From positions 16,301 to 80,300 of the forward strand of contig NZ_DAIQRQ010000020.1 in assembly GCF_036786105.1 (NCBI RefSeq): a DNA stretch of 64,000 nucleotides, read 5' to 3'. Origin of the DNA: Ohtaekwangia sp036786105. Its GTDB lineage: Bacteria; Bacteroidota; Bacteroidia; Cytophagales; Cyclobacteriaceae. The translations under genes and the position numbers were made by a program. The notes under the pieces were generated by a model that had not been told where the DNA came from, did no database searches, and saw only the letters and a program-made list of their open reading frames with translations. Shown one piece after another: positions 10,012 to 18,934 of this stretch (position 1 is its first letter; each line of letters begins with the position of its first letter).

Positions 10012-10848
10012 CTAAACAGGATGCCCGGAAACATTCGGAAGTATTAACAGCGGCACCCGACCTCGCAACGTCATCTCTCGTGTAGTGCTGCTTTTGAAGA
10101 TTGATTCCCAGAGGCCGGTTTTGTGGGGTACCATTACCAGCAGATCAGCTTTCCATGCTTCTACGCCCTGGATAATACCATCTGCGATGCTTGGATTATC
10201 AACAAAGCGATACGTGTGATCAATGTTTTCCATGAGCTTGTCGATTGTACTGATCTGTATATCGGCAGTTACCGGAACGCGTTTATCGGCTTTGGTTTCT
10301 ACATGGAAGACTTGAAGTTCTGCAGTGAATTTCCGGGTAATTTCCTTTAAGAGGTCGAGATGATTGTCTTCGCAAAGAAATTTATACTCGCAGGCATAGA
10401 GAACTCTGCTGATTCCTTTATACTCTACGTCATTGGGTACCACTAACACCGGACATTTTAATCTCCGGATGGCCGCCGTAGTTGTATTTCCAAAGAGTTT
10501 GTATTCCTGTATGTTGCTGTCCATTCCCATCACCACCAAATCAGGCTGATGCGAGGTGGCGTAATTTTTCAATTCTTCTACGGTGTCTGCCGTCTTGATG
10601 TCCCAGCTTACATTAAGTTGATATAGCAGCGCAGTTTCTTCCGCCAGCCTCTTCAGGCGATTTTCATTGTCTTTAATGATGTGATCTCTTACCTCCGGTT
10701 TCGCCAGCGAGTTACTGACGTGAACATTAAAATGGTAAACGTTGAACAATACCAGGTTAGCATTAAATACCTGCGCCAGTTTCGCTGCAAATCGGAGTGC
10801 ATTACTGGCCGTAGCCGAATAATCGGTGGCGACTATAATCGTTTTCAT
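10012..10848 (-). CDS. Universal stress protein, tandem UspA domains
   Basis: 278 residues made of two UspA folds. The first starts MKTIIVATDYSATASNALRFAAKLA and ends VVMGMDSN..FGNT..LKCPVLVVPN. The second runs from about residue 150 to LLVMVPHKTG..LRGRVPLLILP. The ATP-binding glycine pattern G-2x-G-9x-G-S/T is incomplete in both halves, so nucleotide binding is doubtful. Tandem USPs are common in Bacteroidota and are induced by starvation or low oxygen. The gene is monocistronic, with a 617-bp gene-free stretch upstream. Confidence 0.9.
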   Translation of the reverse strand: MKTIIVATDYSATASNALRFAAKLAQVFNANLVLFNVYHFNVHVSNSLAKPEVRDHIIKDNENRLKRLAEETALLYQLNVSWDIKTADTVEELKNYATSHQPDLVVMGMDSNIQEYKLFGNTTTAAIRRLKCPVLVVPNDVEYKGISRVLYACEYKFLCEDNHLDLLKEITRKFTAELQVFHVETKADKRVPVTADIQISTIDKLMENIDHTYRFVDNPSIADGIIQGVEAWKADLLVMVPHKTGLWESIFKSSTTREMTLRGRVPLLILPNVSGHPV

Positions 10849-11465
10849 AAAAAAATCATTTCAATACTCAAATAAGTCGCCTGAAGCGGATATCTTCTTG
10901 ACCTAACTCAGGCTTTACTATGATTTTTGTCAGTAACGAGACCTCAATGGCAGTAAAACATTTATACTCACGAGTTTGTGCCTGCAGATCATAAAAAATT
11001 TATAGTGATCCGTTTACTCCCGCGCAAGCGCTCCCTTCCGTTTTCGGCTTGCGATTTCCCTGTGAACTACTCCCCTTTCAGCAAATTCAAGCAGCTGTTG
11101 ATTCGGTGGTTCTATTGCATAAAAGAGTTGGCTCTGTAGTTGCTCCCACGTCTTTTAAAATATAATCAGAATCTTGTTGTGCTCTTGGTATATACCTTTC
11201 ATTGCGTGAGTAAAAATATTCATCTATTTCAGAGGCTATATTTAAATAAATGCTACCAAGCGTAAACGATACATTTGTTAATGGCCTGGCGAGAATATTT
11301 TTTGTTTTCTTTAGCTTCCTATAAGTATTTGAATCCCTTCTTATTATAAGGTGCCAATGCTGTTATGTTCAGCCATGATTACAGAAGCATAATGTTTTAA
11401 TTTTTTGATATCGCGGTGCTCTTCTATATCTTTAGCGCTATAGTTTCACCAACCCACCAACGCTT
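10849..11465. other. 617-bp intergenic stretch without a confident gene
   Basis: AT-richer than its neighbours. The minus strand holds a 91-codon open frame (11087-11362) with no ATG, GTG or TTG start, described under findings. The last 100 bases lie upstream of the signal-peptide DinB gene; TATCTTTA near 11426 is a one-mismatch -7 box. I see no RNA gene. Confidence 0.5.
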
Positions 11466-11990
11466 ATGAAAAAACTATTGATTGTTGCATTGCTGCTATG
11501 TTCAATGCAGGCATTTTGCCAGGGACAATTCCAAAATGAATCAGCCGGATCACTCAGTTACGTGTCAGGACATGTAATGCAATTGGCACAAGCTATTCCT
11601 GCAGACAAGTATGCATGGAAGCCACAAGATGGTGTACGCACAGTAGCACAAGTTTGTGCACACATTATCTCTGCAAATTATTTCTTTGCATCCAAGCTGG
11701 GCGCGAAGATTCCGGATGGTGTAAACATGCAAACAATTGAGAAGGATCTGAAAACAAAGGATGCTATTGCTGCGGAGCTGAAACGTTCTTATGAGTTGAT
11801 CATCAACGCCATCAAGAATACGCAGGATGCATCTTTGGCTACCAAAGTGGAATTTCCTTTTCCTGGCGACTACACCAGCATGTCTGCTATCCTGATTGCG
11901 CTGGGTCACTCAAATGAGCACCTCGGTCAGTTGATCGCGTATGCACGTATGAATAAAATCACTCCTCCATGGAGCGAAGGAGGTAAATAA
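11466..11990 (+). CDS. Secreted DinB-fold protein
   Basis: 174 residues. A clear signal peptide (MKKLLIVALLLCSMQAFCQ) is followed by a DinB four-helix domain. Three histidines expected to bind metal are visible: one in VAQVCAHIISANYF and two near the C-terminus in ALGHSNEHLGQLIAYAR. DinB-like proteins with exported signals are common in Bacteroidota; members are metal-dependent thiol transferases or of unknown role. The start is the only Met before the signal peptide. A terminator follows directly. Two further DinB proteins lie at 12067 and 26106. Confidence 0.9.
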   Translation: MKKLLIVALLLCSMQAFCQGQFQNESAGSLSYVSGHVMQLAQAIPADKYAWKPQDGVRTVAQVCAHIISANYFFASKLGAKIPDGVNMQTIEKDLKTKDAIAAELKRSYELIINAIKNTQDASLATKVEFPFPGDYTSMSAILIALGHSNEHLGQLIAYARMNKITPPWSEGGK

Positions 11991-12022
11991 CCTTTGAACT
12001 GCATATTGCAAAGTATTATAAG

Positions 12023-12048
12023 AAGAGTGGCCAGGTGCCACTTTTTTT
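12023..12048 (+). terminator. Rho-independent terminator of the secreted DinB gene
   Basis: AGTGGC pairs with GCCACT around a CAGGT loop. The stem can be extended by AAG/TTT with one G-T pair and is followed by seven T. It lies 32 bp after the stop and before the convergent DUF1572-like gene. Confidence 0.85.
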
Positions 12049-12066
12049 ATGCCTGATCCGAGCAAT

Positions 12067-12513
12067 TTATGCTTCCGATTCCAGTATACGTCTCAGGTAA
12101 TTTACCTGCCCGAGGTGATAATTTAGATGAAGGGCTAACTGCATCAATACATAACTGTTGGAACGTTTGGTTCCATCAAATGGCAACGGGTATTCACCAT
12201 CCAACGAGAGCGTGTCTAACGTATTGCTGATCATTGGGACAAGCGCTTCCAGCTGCTTCACAAGTTCTTTTCTGGCCACATCTTTTTTGATGAACTCCTG
12301 GTGGCGATCACGTATATATCCTGTGTTAGCCAACGTAGCGCCAATAAGATAATTGGTACCGCCGATGATATGCAGCACCAGGTTTCCACTTGAGTTTTTT
12401 ACCGATCCCTTCGTTTTCCACAGGTTCTCTTCATGCCTGAATAAGTTAACTTCGTCAATCAGCCTGGAGATATCGCGCTCATAAAAGCCTGTCAGTATAG
12501 TATTCAACATCAT
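12067..12513 (-). CDS. DinB family (DUF1572-like) protein
   Basis: 148 residues, cytoplasmic (no signal peptide). The pattern VNLFRHEENLWKT, then SGNLVLHIIGGTNYLIGA, then the C-terminal LALHLNYHLGQVNYLRRIL places it in the DUF1572/DinB superfamily. The metal-site histidines are in LVLHIIGG and in the HLNYHLGQ motif. Enzymatic role is unknown; some relatives are thiol-dependent transferases. It begins with two consecutive Met codons. It converges on the exported DinB gene, and the two are too different to be a recent duplication. Confidence 0.87.
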   Translation of the reverse strand: MMLNTILTGFYERDISRLIDEVNLFRHEENLWKTKGSVKNSSGNLVLHIIGGTNYLIGATLANTGYIRDRHQEFIKKDVARKELVKQLEALVPMISNTLDTLSLDGEYPLPFDGTKRSNSYVLMQLALHLNYHLGQVNYLRRILESEA

Positions 12514-12583
12514 GATAATGAAATAGCAGATCAGATGAGCGAAGGTAAAAAATATATATTTTTACTACGTCAACAATATTTCC

Positions 12584-12781
12584 ATGACCGAACGAGAACT
12601 GATAAAGCTGGAAGCTACAATCCGTAATAAAATGGCGGAGATAAAAGCGCAACGTATTACGCTGAAAGATTCTGGCATTGGCGCCCTGATGAACTCATTG
12701 AAGCGAGCCGATGAAGCGCTCTATGAAAAAATTCTCCCGGAATATAAGCAGATGGTTGCCAACTTTAATCTCTTCAAGTAG
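12584..12781 (+). CDS. Small helical hypothetical protein
   Basis: 65 residues, charged and almost entirely predicted alpha-helix (MTERELIKLEATIRNKMAEI, then LMNSLKRADEALYEKILPEY). There is no signal peptide or cysteine. TATATTTT, a one-mismatch -7 box, lies about 25 bp upstream. I do not recognise a family. It could be a small coiled-coil regulator. It is transcribed away from the DinB gene and towards the glycosylase. Confidence 0.6.
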   Translation: MTERELIKLEATIRNKMAEIKAQRITLKDSGIGALMNSLKRADEALYEKILPEYKQMVANFNLFK

Positions 12782-12785
12782 AAGG

Positions 12786-12830
12786 CAATTTGAAAATTGG
12801 AAGATTACAAAATTGAAAAATTAAATTTCC
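12786..12830. repeat. Degenerate AATTTGAAAA-type low-complexity repeat
   Basis: AT-rich imperfect repetition of AATTTGAAAA-like words (AATTTGAAAATTGG, AAAATTGAAAAATTAAATTT). It resembles degenerate intergenic repeats I recall from other Bacteroidota, and lies between the 65-residue gene and the glycosylase. Confidence 0.4.
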
Positions 12831-12880
12831 CGATCTTCTGAGAGTATTTTCTGCTATCCGGGAATTTATTTATTTCATAT

Positions 12881-14071
12881 GTGGACAAGATCATTCTGAC
12901 AAAACCGGAGGCCCGGAAAATTATTCTTCATGCTGCAGGGCTGGCCAGGCGCGCACAATTTGGCAAAGGCAAAGAAGCTGTGTACAAGCTAATCGACCAA
13001 TTGGGATTTGTGCAGATCGATACAAATTACGTGGTCGAGCGTGCACACCATCACACCCTTGCTGCACGTATACCGGACTATAAACTTGAATGGATTGACG
13101 AGCTGCAAGCCGATGGACGCATCTTTGAATTCTGGACATTTGCCACAGGATATATACCCATGCGTGACTTCCGCTTCTCGCTACCCGTAAAAGCCAGCTT
13201 TGCTGCCCGAAGAAACGATCTTACGCAGGCGGAAGTCAACCTCATGCGAAGAATACTGGATCGCATAGCACGTGAAGGTCCGCTGAGGGCGCGCGATTTC
13301 GAGAACGACCGCGTTACGAAAAGTTCCGGCTGGTGGGACTGGCGCCCTTCGAAAGTGGCACTCGAACGACTTCATTTTGATGGTCGGCTTGTAACAACAC
13401 GAAGGAAAGATTTTCAAAAAGTATATGACCTGCCGGAAAATATACTGCCCGGCGACATCGATACTACCATGCCTACAGATGAAGAGTTTGCCAGGCATGT
13501 GATTATGCGCTCGCTGAAAGTACTGGGCATTGCTTCGATCAAAGAGATTGCCTGGAGTGCACGTTTTGTAAAGAACTCCGTGAAAACAGAGATACTAAAA
13601 CTTGTAGATTCTGGTGAGGTGTGCAGCGTGGCTGTTGCCGATCTGAAAACACCGCTATACATGCTTCCCGAGTATAAAAAGAAAAAGATTACGTTATCCG
13701 GCGATGCATTTATACTCTCACCTTTCGATATACTCAATGTATACCGTTTCCGCCTGCGCGACTTCTTTGACTTCGATTACCAGGTAGAATGTTTTGTACC
13801 CAAACCAAAACGGAAATATGGTTATTTCTCGTTACCTGTACTCATCGGAGATACCTTTGTTGCGCGAATGGATTCCAAAGCCGATCGCAAACAACGAATG
13901 CTGATCATCCACAACATTCACTTCGAGGACATCAAGCTCACCAAGGCCATGATCGGAAAAGTATGCGATGCCATCCAGCGCTTTGCCAGGTTCAACCAAT
14001 GTGAAACCATCACAATAGAAAAGTCTAATAATAAAACATTGTTGAAAACCCTGAGAAACACACTACCATAA
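12881..14071 (+). CDS. YcaQ/AlkX-type winged-helix DNA glycosylase
   Basis: 396 residues of the HTH_42 family (YcaQ/AlkX in E. coli, AlkZ in Streptomyces). These enzymes excise bulky alkylated bases and unhook interstrand crosslinks. The catalytic Q-phi-D motif is present as QID at residues 45-47 (GFVQIDTNYVVERAHHHTL), followed by the usual histidine cluster and IPDY. Three winged-helix units and a C-terminal beta-barrel region (KYGYFSLPVLIGDTFVARMD) follow in normal order, and length is normal. The start is a GTG at 12881; no better in-frame ATG exists upstream. The Q-phi-D form, rather than Q-phi-Q, suggests a broad-specificity repair enzyme rather than self-resistance to a natural product. 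Confidence 0.9.
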   Translation: MDKIILTKPEARKIILHAAGLARRAQFGKGKEAVYKLIDQLGFVQIDTNYVVERAHHHTLAARIPDYKLEWIDELQADGRIFEFWTFATGYIPMRDFRFSLPVKASFAARRNDLTQAEVNLMRRILDRIAREGPLRARDFENDRVTKSSGWWDWRPSKVALERLHFDGRLVTTRRKDFQKVYDLPENILPGDIDTTMPTDEEFARHVIMRSLKVLGIASIKEIAWSARFVKNSVKTEILKLVDSGEVCSVAVADLKTPLYMLPEYKKKKITLSGDAFILSPFDILNVYRFRLRDFFDFDYQVECFVPKPKRKYGYFSLPVLIGDTFVARMDSKADRKQRMLIIHNIHFEDIKLTKAMIGKVCDAIQRFARFNQCETITIEKSNNKTLLKTLRNTLP

Positions 14072-14098
14072 GCGCACGCCAATTCTACAAACAGTAGA

Positions 14099-14131
14099 CT
14101 TCTGGCAGCTGGCAGCCAGAAGCCCGCAACT
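14099..14131. repeat. Hairpin and dispersed repeat GCAGCCAGAAGCCnGCAACT
   Basis: CTTCTGGC (14099-14106) and GCCAGAAG (14115-14122) form a perfect 8-bp stem with an 8-base loop. The right half belongs to a 20-mer (14112-14131) that recurs with 18 of 20 matches at 56032-56051, so this looks like a dispersed intergenic element. It has no T run, so a terminator role is uncertain. Confidence 0.5.
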
Positions 14132-14190
14132 TCATCACCAGGAATGATTACCTTTACAGCTTGAAGAAAACTAAACTAGAAAAATAAGGC

Positions 14191-14481
14191 ATGTATACCG
14201 GGGTCTGGCAGATCGTAAAAGACGATATCAAGAAAACATTTGAAGTCTGCGGCCGCTCGCCCAATGGCAATTTGTTCTATAACAGCATCTATGCCATGCA
14301 GCGTGCCGGCATGAGCGTTACCTGTATAACACCGCCTATAACAAATAAGAACTCCAGCAAAGACCTCGTAAAAATCACCGGCTACACTCCTGAGACCGGC
14401 CTATACGAACGACTTCAAAAACAATACCGCGAGATCATCATGAACTCTGTAGATCATGATATTACAGAAGACGACCTTTGA
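14191..14481 (+). CDS. Hypothetical protein, 96 residues
   Basis: 96 residues beginning MYTGVWQIVKDDIKKTFEVC, with a charged C-terminus (VDHDITEDDL). There is no signal peptide or membrane segment. Codon use resembles the neighbours, and the frame is free of stops with a sensible ATG. I do not recognise a domain. The conserved-looking core GLYERLQKQYREIIMNS suggests a helical C-terminal half. It lies between the glycosylase and katG, in the same direction as both, with more than 100 bp on each side, so operon membership is not supported. Confidence 0.6.
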   Translation: MYTGVWQIVKDDIKKTFEVCGRSPNGNLFYNSIYAMQRAGMSVTCITPPITNKNSSKDLVKITGYTPETGLYERLQKQYREIIMNSVDHDITEDDL

Positions 14482-14722
14482 AAATAGCTGCGAGCCAATA
14501 GATGTGTGAGCAAGCGGTGAGAACAGATCACCAGCTATAACTTTCAGACTTCCGTCTTTCGGCTCTCTACATTAGCCATCATAGACAAATCCTATATACA
14601 CATCAGAATAATCAATTTGATCTATTTCCCGGTTGGGTTTAACATTGTAACGTGCAAAGCGAAGATGTGCTAAGCATCTCAACACGTAACAAGGTTCACT
14701 AACTTATAAACCCATTATCATA

Positions 14723-16966
14723 ATGACAAGCAACACAGATCAAACTCACGTTTACACCGTTAACGACAGTGTGGCAAAATGCCCTTTCCACGGTGGCTCA
14801 TTGAAGCAAGCCGCAGGCGGTGGTACCAGAAACCGCGACTGGTGGCCGAATCAATTAAGACTGAATATTCTTCGTCAGTTCTCTGCCCTATCCAACCCAA
14901 TGGATAAGTCTTTTAATTATGCCAGTGAGTTTAAGAAGCTCGATCTGAAAGCTGTAAAGAAAGATATCTTTGAACTGATGACAACATCGCAGGAATGGTG
15001 GCCGGCCGACTATGGTCATTATGGTCCCTTCTTTATTCGCATGGCATGGCACAGTGCGGGTACATATCGCGTATCCGATGGTCGCGGTGGTGCCGGTGCA
15101 GGTCAACAACGTTTCGCGCCGCTCAATAGCTGGCCCGACAATGCCAACCTCGATAAAGCGCGTCTGCTGTTGTGGCCTATCAAACAAAAATATGGTAAGA
15201 AAATTTCGTGGGCAGACTTGCTGATCCTTGCAGGTAACTGCGCGCTCGAATCCATGGGATTCAAAACATTTGGCTTCGCCGGCGGCCGTGAAGATGTTTG
15301 GGAACCACAGGAAGATGTGTATTGGGGCTCTGAAAAAACATGGCTGGGCGACAATCGCTATACAGGCGATCGTGAACTGGAGAATCCGTTAGGAGCTGTA
15401 CAGATGGGACTTATTTATGTAAATCCGGAAGGCCCTAACGGCAAACCAGATCCGGTTGCTGCAGCTCGTGACATCCGCGAAACATTCGGTCGCATGGCGA
15501 TGAACGATGAAGAAACAGTAGCACTCATTGCCGGCGGTCACTCCTTCGGTAAAACCCACGGAGCAGCGGAACCGGGTAAATATGTAAGTCATGAACCTGC
15601 TGCTGCAAGCATTGAAGAACAAAGCCTCGGCTGGAAAAATACATACGGCACAGGTAACGGTGCGCATACCATTACGAGTGGTTTGGAAGGTGCGTGGACA
15701 ACAACGCCTACCCAATGGAGCAATAACTTTTTCGAAAATCTTTTTGGCTTTGAATGGGAATTGACCAAGAGTCCTGCGGGTGCACATCAGTGGAAGCCGA
15801 AAGGTGGTGCGGGTGCAGGCACTGTGCCGGATGCACACGATGCATCCAAAAAGCACGCTCCTACTATGCTTACTACCGACCTTGCATTGAGATTTGATCC
15901 TATATATGAAAAGATATCAAGACGCTTCTTTGAAAATCCGAAGGAGTTTGCCGATGCATTCGCACGGGCCTGGTATAAACTCACGCACCGCGATATGGGG
16001 CCGCGCGCCCGTTACCTCGGTCCGGAAGTGCCGGCGGAGGAATTGATCTGGCAAGACCCGATTCCGGCCGTAACACACAAACTGATCGATGATAAAGATA
16101 TAGCTGCATTGAAGAGCAAAATTCTTGCTTCAGGTTTATCAGTATCACAGCTGGTATCCACGGCATGGGCATCTGCATCTACTTTCCGTGGCTCTGATAA
16201 ACGTGGTGGTGCCAATGGTGCACGCATTCGTCTGGCTCCGCAGAAAGACTGGGAAGTAAACAACCCAACGCAACTGGCTGCTGTATTGAAAACACTGGAA
16301 GGTATTCAGAAAGAATTTAACAGTGCACAAACAGACGGCAAGCAGATTTCATTGGCTGACCTGATCGTATTGGCAGGATCGGCAGGAGTTGAGAAAGCAG
16401 CAAAGAATGCTGGTCACGACATTACAGTTCCATTCATTCCCGGTCGCGCAGATGCTACACAGGAGCAGACGGATGTAGAATCGTTTGAAGTGCTGGAGCC
16501 GGGTGCCGATGCCTTCCGCAACTATGCAAAGAGCAAACACAAAGCTGCAGCAGAAGAAATGCTCATTGATAAAGCACAATTATTAACACTCACTGCACCT
16601 GAGATGACCGTGCTGGTAGGTGGTATGCGTGTGCTTAACACAAACTTTGATGGCTCAAAGCACGGTGTATTCACCAAGCGTCCGGAAGTTCTTACGAATG
16701 ACTTCTTCCTGAACCTGCTTGACCTCGGCACAACCTGGAAAGCTACGTCTGATGCGCAAACAACCTTTGAGGGCAGCGATCGCAAAACAGGCGTAGCCCA
16801 ATGGACGGCCACTCGTGTTGATCTTATCTTTGGCTCTAACGCTGAACTGCGTGCATTGGCAGAGGTATATGGAAGCACAGACTCACAGGAAAAGTTTGTT
16901 AAAGACTTTGTAGCGGCCTGGACGAAGGTGATGAACCTCGACCGCTTTGACCTTCTGGTTTCATAA
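14723..16966 (+). CDS. katG: Catalase-peroxidase KatG
   Basis: 747 residues, the full length of the bifunctional haem catalase-peroxidase, with N- and C-terminal peroxidase-like halves. Distal-site residues are R106, W109 and H110 (FFIRMAWHSAGTYR). The proximal haem ligand is H273 in GGHSFGKTHG. The Met-Tyr-Trp crosslink needed for catalase activity can form, since W109, Y232 (LIYVNPEGPNG) and M258 (ETFGRMAMND) are all present. The enzyme destroys H2O2 in the cytoplasm. No OxyR or Fur-like gene is adjacent. It is monocistronic, with a 241-bp upstream region and a strong bidirectional terminator downstream. Confidence 0.98.
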   Translation: MTSNTDQTHVYTVNDSVAKCPFHGGSLKQAAGGGTRNRDWWPNQLRLNILRQFSALSNPMDKSFNYASEFKKLDLKAVKKDIFELMTTSQEWWPADYGHYGPFFIRMAWHSAGTYRVSDGRGGAGAGQQRFAPLNSWPDNANLDKARLLLWPIKQKYGKKISWADLLILAGNCALESMGFKTFGFAGGREDVWEPQEDVYWGSEKTWLGDNRYTGDRELENPLGAVQMGLIYVNPEGPNGKPDPVAAARDIRETFGRMAMNDEETVALIAGGHSFGKTHGAAEPGKYVSHEPAAASIEEQSLGWKNTYGTGNGAHTITSGLEGAWTTTPTQWSNNFFENLFGFEWELTKSPAGAHQWKPKGGAGAGTVPDAHDASKKHAPTMLTTDLALRFDPIYEKISRRFFENPKEFADAFARAWYKLTHRDMGPRARYLGPEVPAEELIWQDPIPAVTHKLIDDKDIAALKSKILASGLSVSQLVSTAWASASTFRGSDKRGGANGARIRLAPQKDWEVNNPTQLAAVLKTLEGIQKEFNSAQTDGKQISLADLIVLAGSAGVEKAAKNAGHDITVPFIPGRADATQEQTDVESFEVLEPGADAFRNYAKSKHKAAAEEMLIDKAQLLTLTAPEMTVLVGGMRVLNTNFDGSKHGVFTKRPEVLTNDFFLNLLDLGTTWKATSDAQTTFEGSDRKTGVAQWTATRVDLIFGSNAELRALAEVYGSTDSQEKFVKDFVAAWTKVMNLDRFDLLVS

Positions 16967-16995
16967 ACAAACCAGGTCAAGTTTACTTATTTACA

Positions 16996-17025
16996 GAAAA
17001 GGTGGCTTTGCGGGCCACCTTTTTC
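16996..17025. terminator. Bidirectional terminator between katG and the GH5 gene
   Basis: GAAAAGGTGGC pairs with GCCACCTTTTTC around a TTTGCGG loop. A run on one side and T run on the other let it act for katG (+) and for the convergent GH5 gene (-). Confidence 0.88.
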
Positions 17026-17123
17026 TATAAATGTATACTATATGCATTTGCATAATTACTAAACCAGTATCAGCAGTTAATGGCCACTTATTACAGTATA
17101 GATAATCATGCAGATATAATATC

Positions 17124-18602
17124 TTATTGCTGTACAATCTGCCATTGCTGGTTATTACCACCATTCCACGGCCATTGAATGATGCTGGCACCATCGGTGG
17201 TGGAGCTCTGGTTTACATCCAGCGCATCGCTGCTGTTGCGATTGATGATACGATAGTATCCCCCACCATTATCAATGATCTGCCATTGCTGATTATTACC
17301 ACCGTTCCAGGGCCACTGTATAACCGCTGCCCCTGCCACCGTTGATGCCTGATTTACATCCAGCGCCTGACCGCTATTGCGATTCAATATCTGATGATAC
17401 CCGTTGCCGACATCCACAATACGCCATTGCTGATTGTTACCACCATTCCACGTCCATTGTATAACACTGGCGCCATTGGTAGTAGAGGCTCCGTTTACAT
17501 CAACCACTTTTCCGCTGTTGCGATTTGTGATTTTATAGTATGCGGTCGGTTCGAAGCCACCGTATCCCCAACCATAGCGAATGCGGGTAACACCCGAGCT
17601 GTTGGTTGTGGTAAGTGTTATGTTGGTACCACTTCCACCCCGCTGCTGAATGCTATAGCTATCGCCATCGCGCAGGCCTGGCCAGTATACACTGGCGATA
17701 CCGCTGTTTCTGAACTTATTCGTAGAGCCCTGTATATAGGCTATTTCATTATCACCATTTACCAGACCGGTATAATTCTTACCGCTTGTCATCGTAGCAC
17801 CAAATTCTGTTACAACTGTACGACTGGCGTAACTTCCTATTCGATTCTGCCAGTCTTGTTCCCAGGCAGCAGGCGATGTATGCGTTGCCCAGTATGCATA
17901 GTTATGCAAAGCTAGCAAGCAGTTGGTAAACCGGCTATCGGCACCTACGCCGGTAACATTTTCTGAGTAGCCTGTTCCACTCAGAATTATTCGTGACTGC
18001 GGCACCGATGGATAGCGCGAAAGCCATTCAGCATAGATTGATGTCAACTCCGATAATGTATACCCGTGCGGCTCATTGAACACTTCAAAATATACATTGC
18101 TGTTGCTTCCATATTTATTCACTACTGCCTGCCACATGTTCCAGAATTGCGTTATATCATCAATGCGGCCATCGCGTGAAGACGCAGATTCCCAGCAAGC
18201 AACAATTACTTTCATGCCCTTGCCGAGTGCCGCATCGAACGCTCCGGTATAGGCACTCCACCACGACTCCAATACACTATTGGTGTTAATCGGCAGGCGC
18301 ACCGTGTTAACGCCCTGCATATTGGTTTGAAAGCCGCTCAGAATAGAATTAGCTTTTGCCTGCACTGTAGCATAGCTATCGGAAGCTGTAAGACCGGAAG
18401 GAATAACCCAGCCGTCCACAAAGTTATCACGGCCATCGGCCCAGTTTACGCCGGCTATACCACCCCCAGCGCCAGTGCGTTTATCGGTGGTCGTGTTTAC
18501 AACATCGGACTTAGGTACATTTGAAGTTACGACTTCTTCCTGGCTACATCCGAACATCAGCGATAGCCACAGCATGGCTGCAAAACGTGTTTGTCTGATC
18601 AT
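17124..18602 (-). CDS. GH5 endoglucanase-like lipoprotein with ricin-type lectin domain
   Basis: 492 residues. The signal sequence ends in a lipobox with Cys19 (LMFGC); the following SQEE is acidic, like the surface-export signal of Bacteroidota lipoproteins, so it may face outward. Residues ~45-345 are a GH5 (cellulase) TIM barrel: acid/base E177 in FEVFNEPHG and nucleophile E266 in VVTEFGAT. Residues ~354-492 form a ricin B-type beta-trefoil of three repeats with GGNNQQW motifs. Likely action is on beta-1,4-glucan or mannan at the cell surface. No SusC/SusD genes are near, so it is not part of a visible polysaccharide utilisation locus. It stands alone. Confidence 0.92.
   Translation of the reverse strand: MIRQTRFAAMLWLSLMFGCSQEEVVTSNVPKSDVVNTTTDKRTGAGGGIAGVNWADGRDNFVDGWVIPSGLTASDSYATVQAKANSILSGFQTNMQGVNTVRLPINTNSVLESWWSAYTGAFDAALGKGMKVIVACWESASSRDGRIDDITQFWNMWQAVVNKYGSNSNVYFEVFNEPHGYTLSELTSIYAEWLSRYPSVPQSRIILSGTGYSENVTGVGADSRFTNCLLALHNYAYWATHTSPAAWEQDWQNRIGSYASRTVVTEFGATMTSGKNYTGLVNGDNEIAYIQGSTNKFRNSGIASVYWPGLRDGDSYSIQQRGGSGTNITLTTTNSSGVTRIRYGWGYGGFEPTAYYKITNRNSGKVVDVNGASTTNGASVIQWTWNGGNNQQWRIVDVGNGYHQILNRNSGQALDVNQASTVAGAAVIQWPWNGGNNQQWQIIDNGGGYYRIINRNSSDALDVNQSSTTDGASIIQWPWNGGNNQQWQIVQQ
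17141..17563. repeat. Three 141-bp tandem repeats in the lectin tail
   Basis: Near-identical blocks begin at 17141, 17282 and 17423 (each starting GCCATTGCTG), exactly 141 bp (47 codons) apart. They encode the three sub-units of the ricin-type domain. DNA-level similarity is high, which suggests recent duplication or gene conversion. Confidence 0.85.
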
Positions 18603-18934
18603 AATAAAAGGTTTATGGTTGTAGAATCATTATGCATCCAACATACCACGTCAGGCGTAATTTAAAAGGGGATATATGTGGATTTCGTGGGGGTTAAATC
18701 GTTTGCATTTTTATAAAAACACTTACCTGTCCCTACAGACAAGGTTATTAAAGGGGCCGCTCCCACCCGGTATATCAAAAAGCGATTAGTAGCTGTGGCT
18801 GTATTTCAAACCAGGTTTAAGTATATCGCTCACCAGGCAATGGTGAAGCAGTCAGAAATTTGAGTTCAGTTTATCTTCCGGATTCTACGTCTGCCCCGAC
18901 TTCTGCATCACTACTTGTGAATAATGATAACAAT
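18603..18934. other. 332-bp intergenic stretch, nothing definite
   Basis: This lies upstream of the GH5 gene (minus strand) and downstream of the MocR-type gene. I see no open frame of note, no hairpin with a T run and no exact -7 box on the minus strand. Confidence 0.5.

Noticed and set aside
17394..17915. Long plus-strand frame opposite the GH5 gene
   Set aside because: Antisense shadow of the repetitive lectin and catalytic regions.
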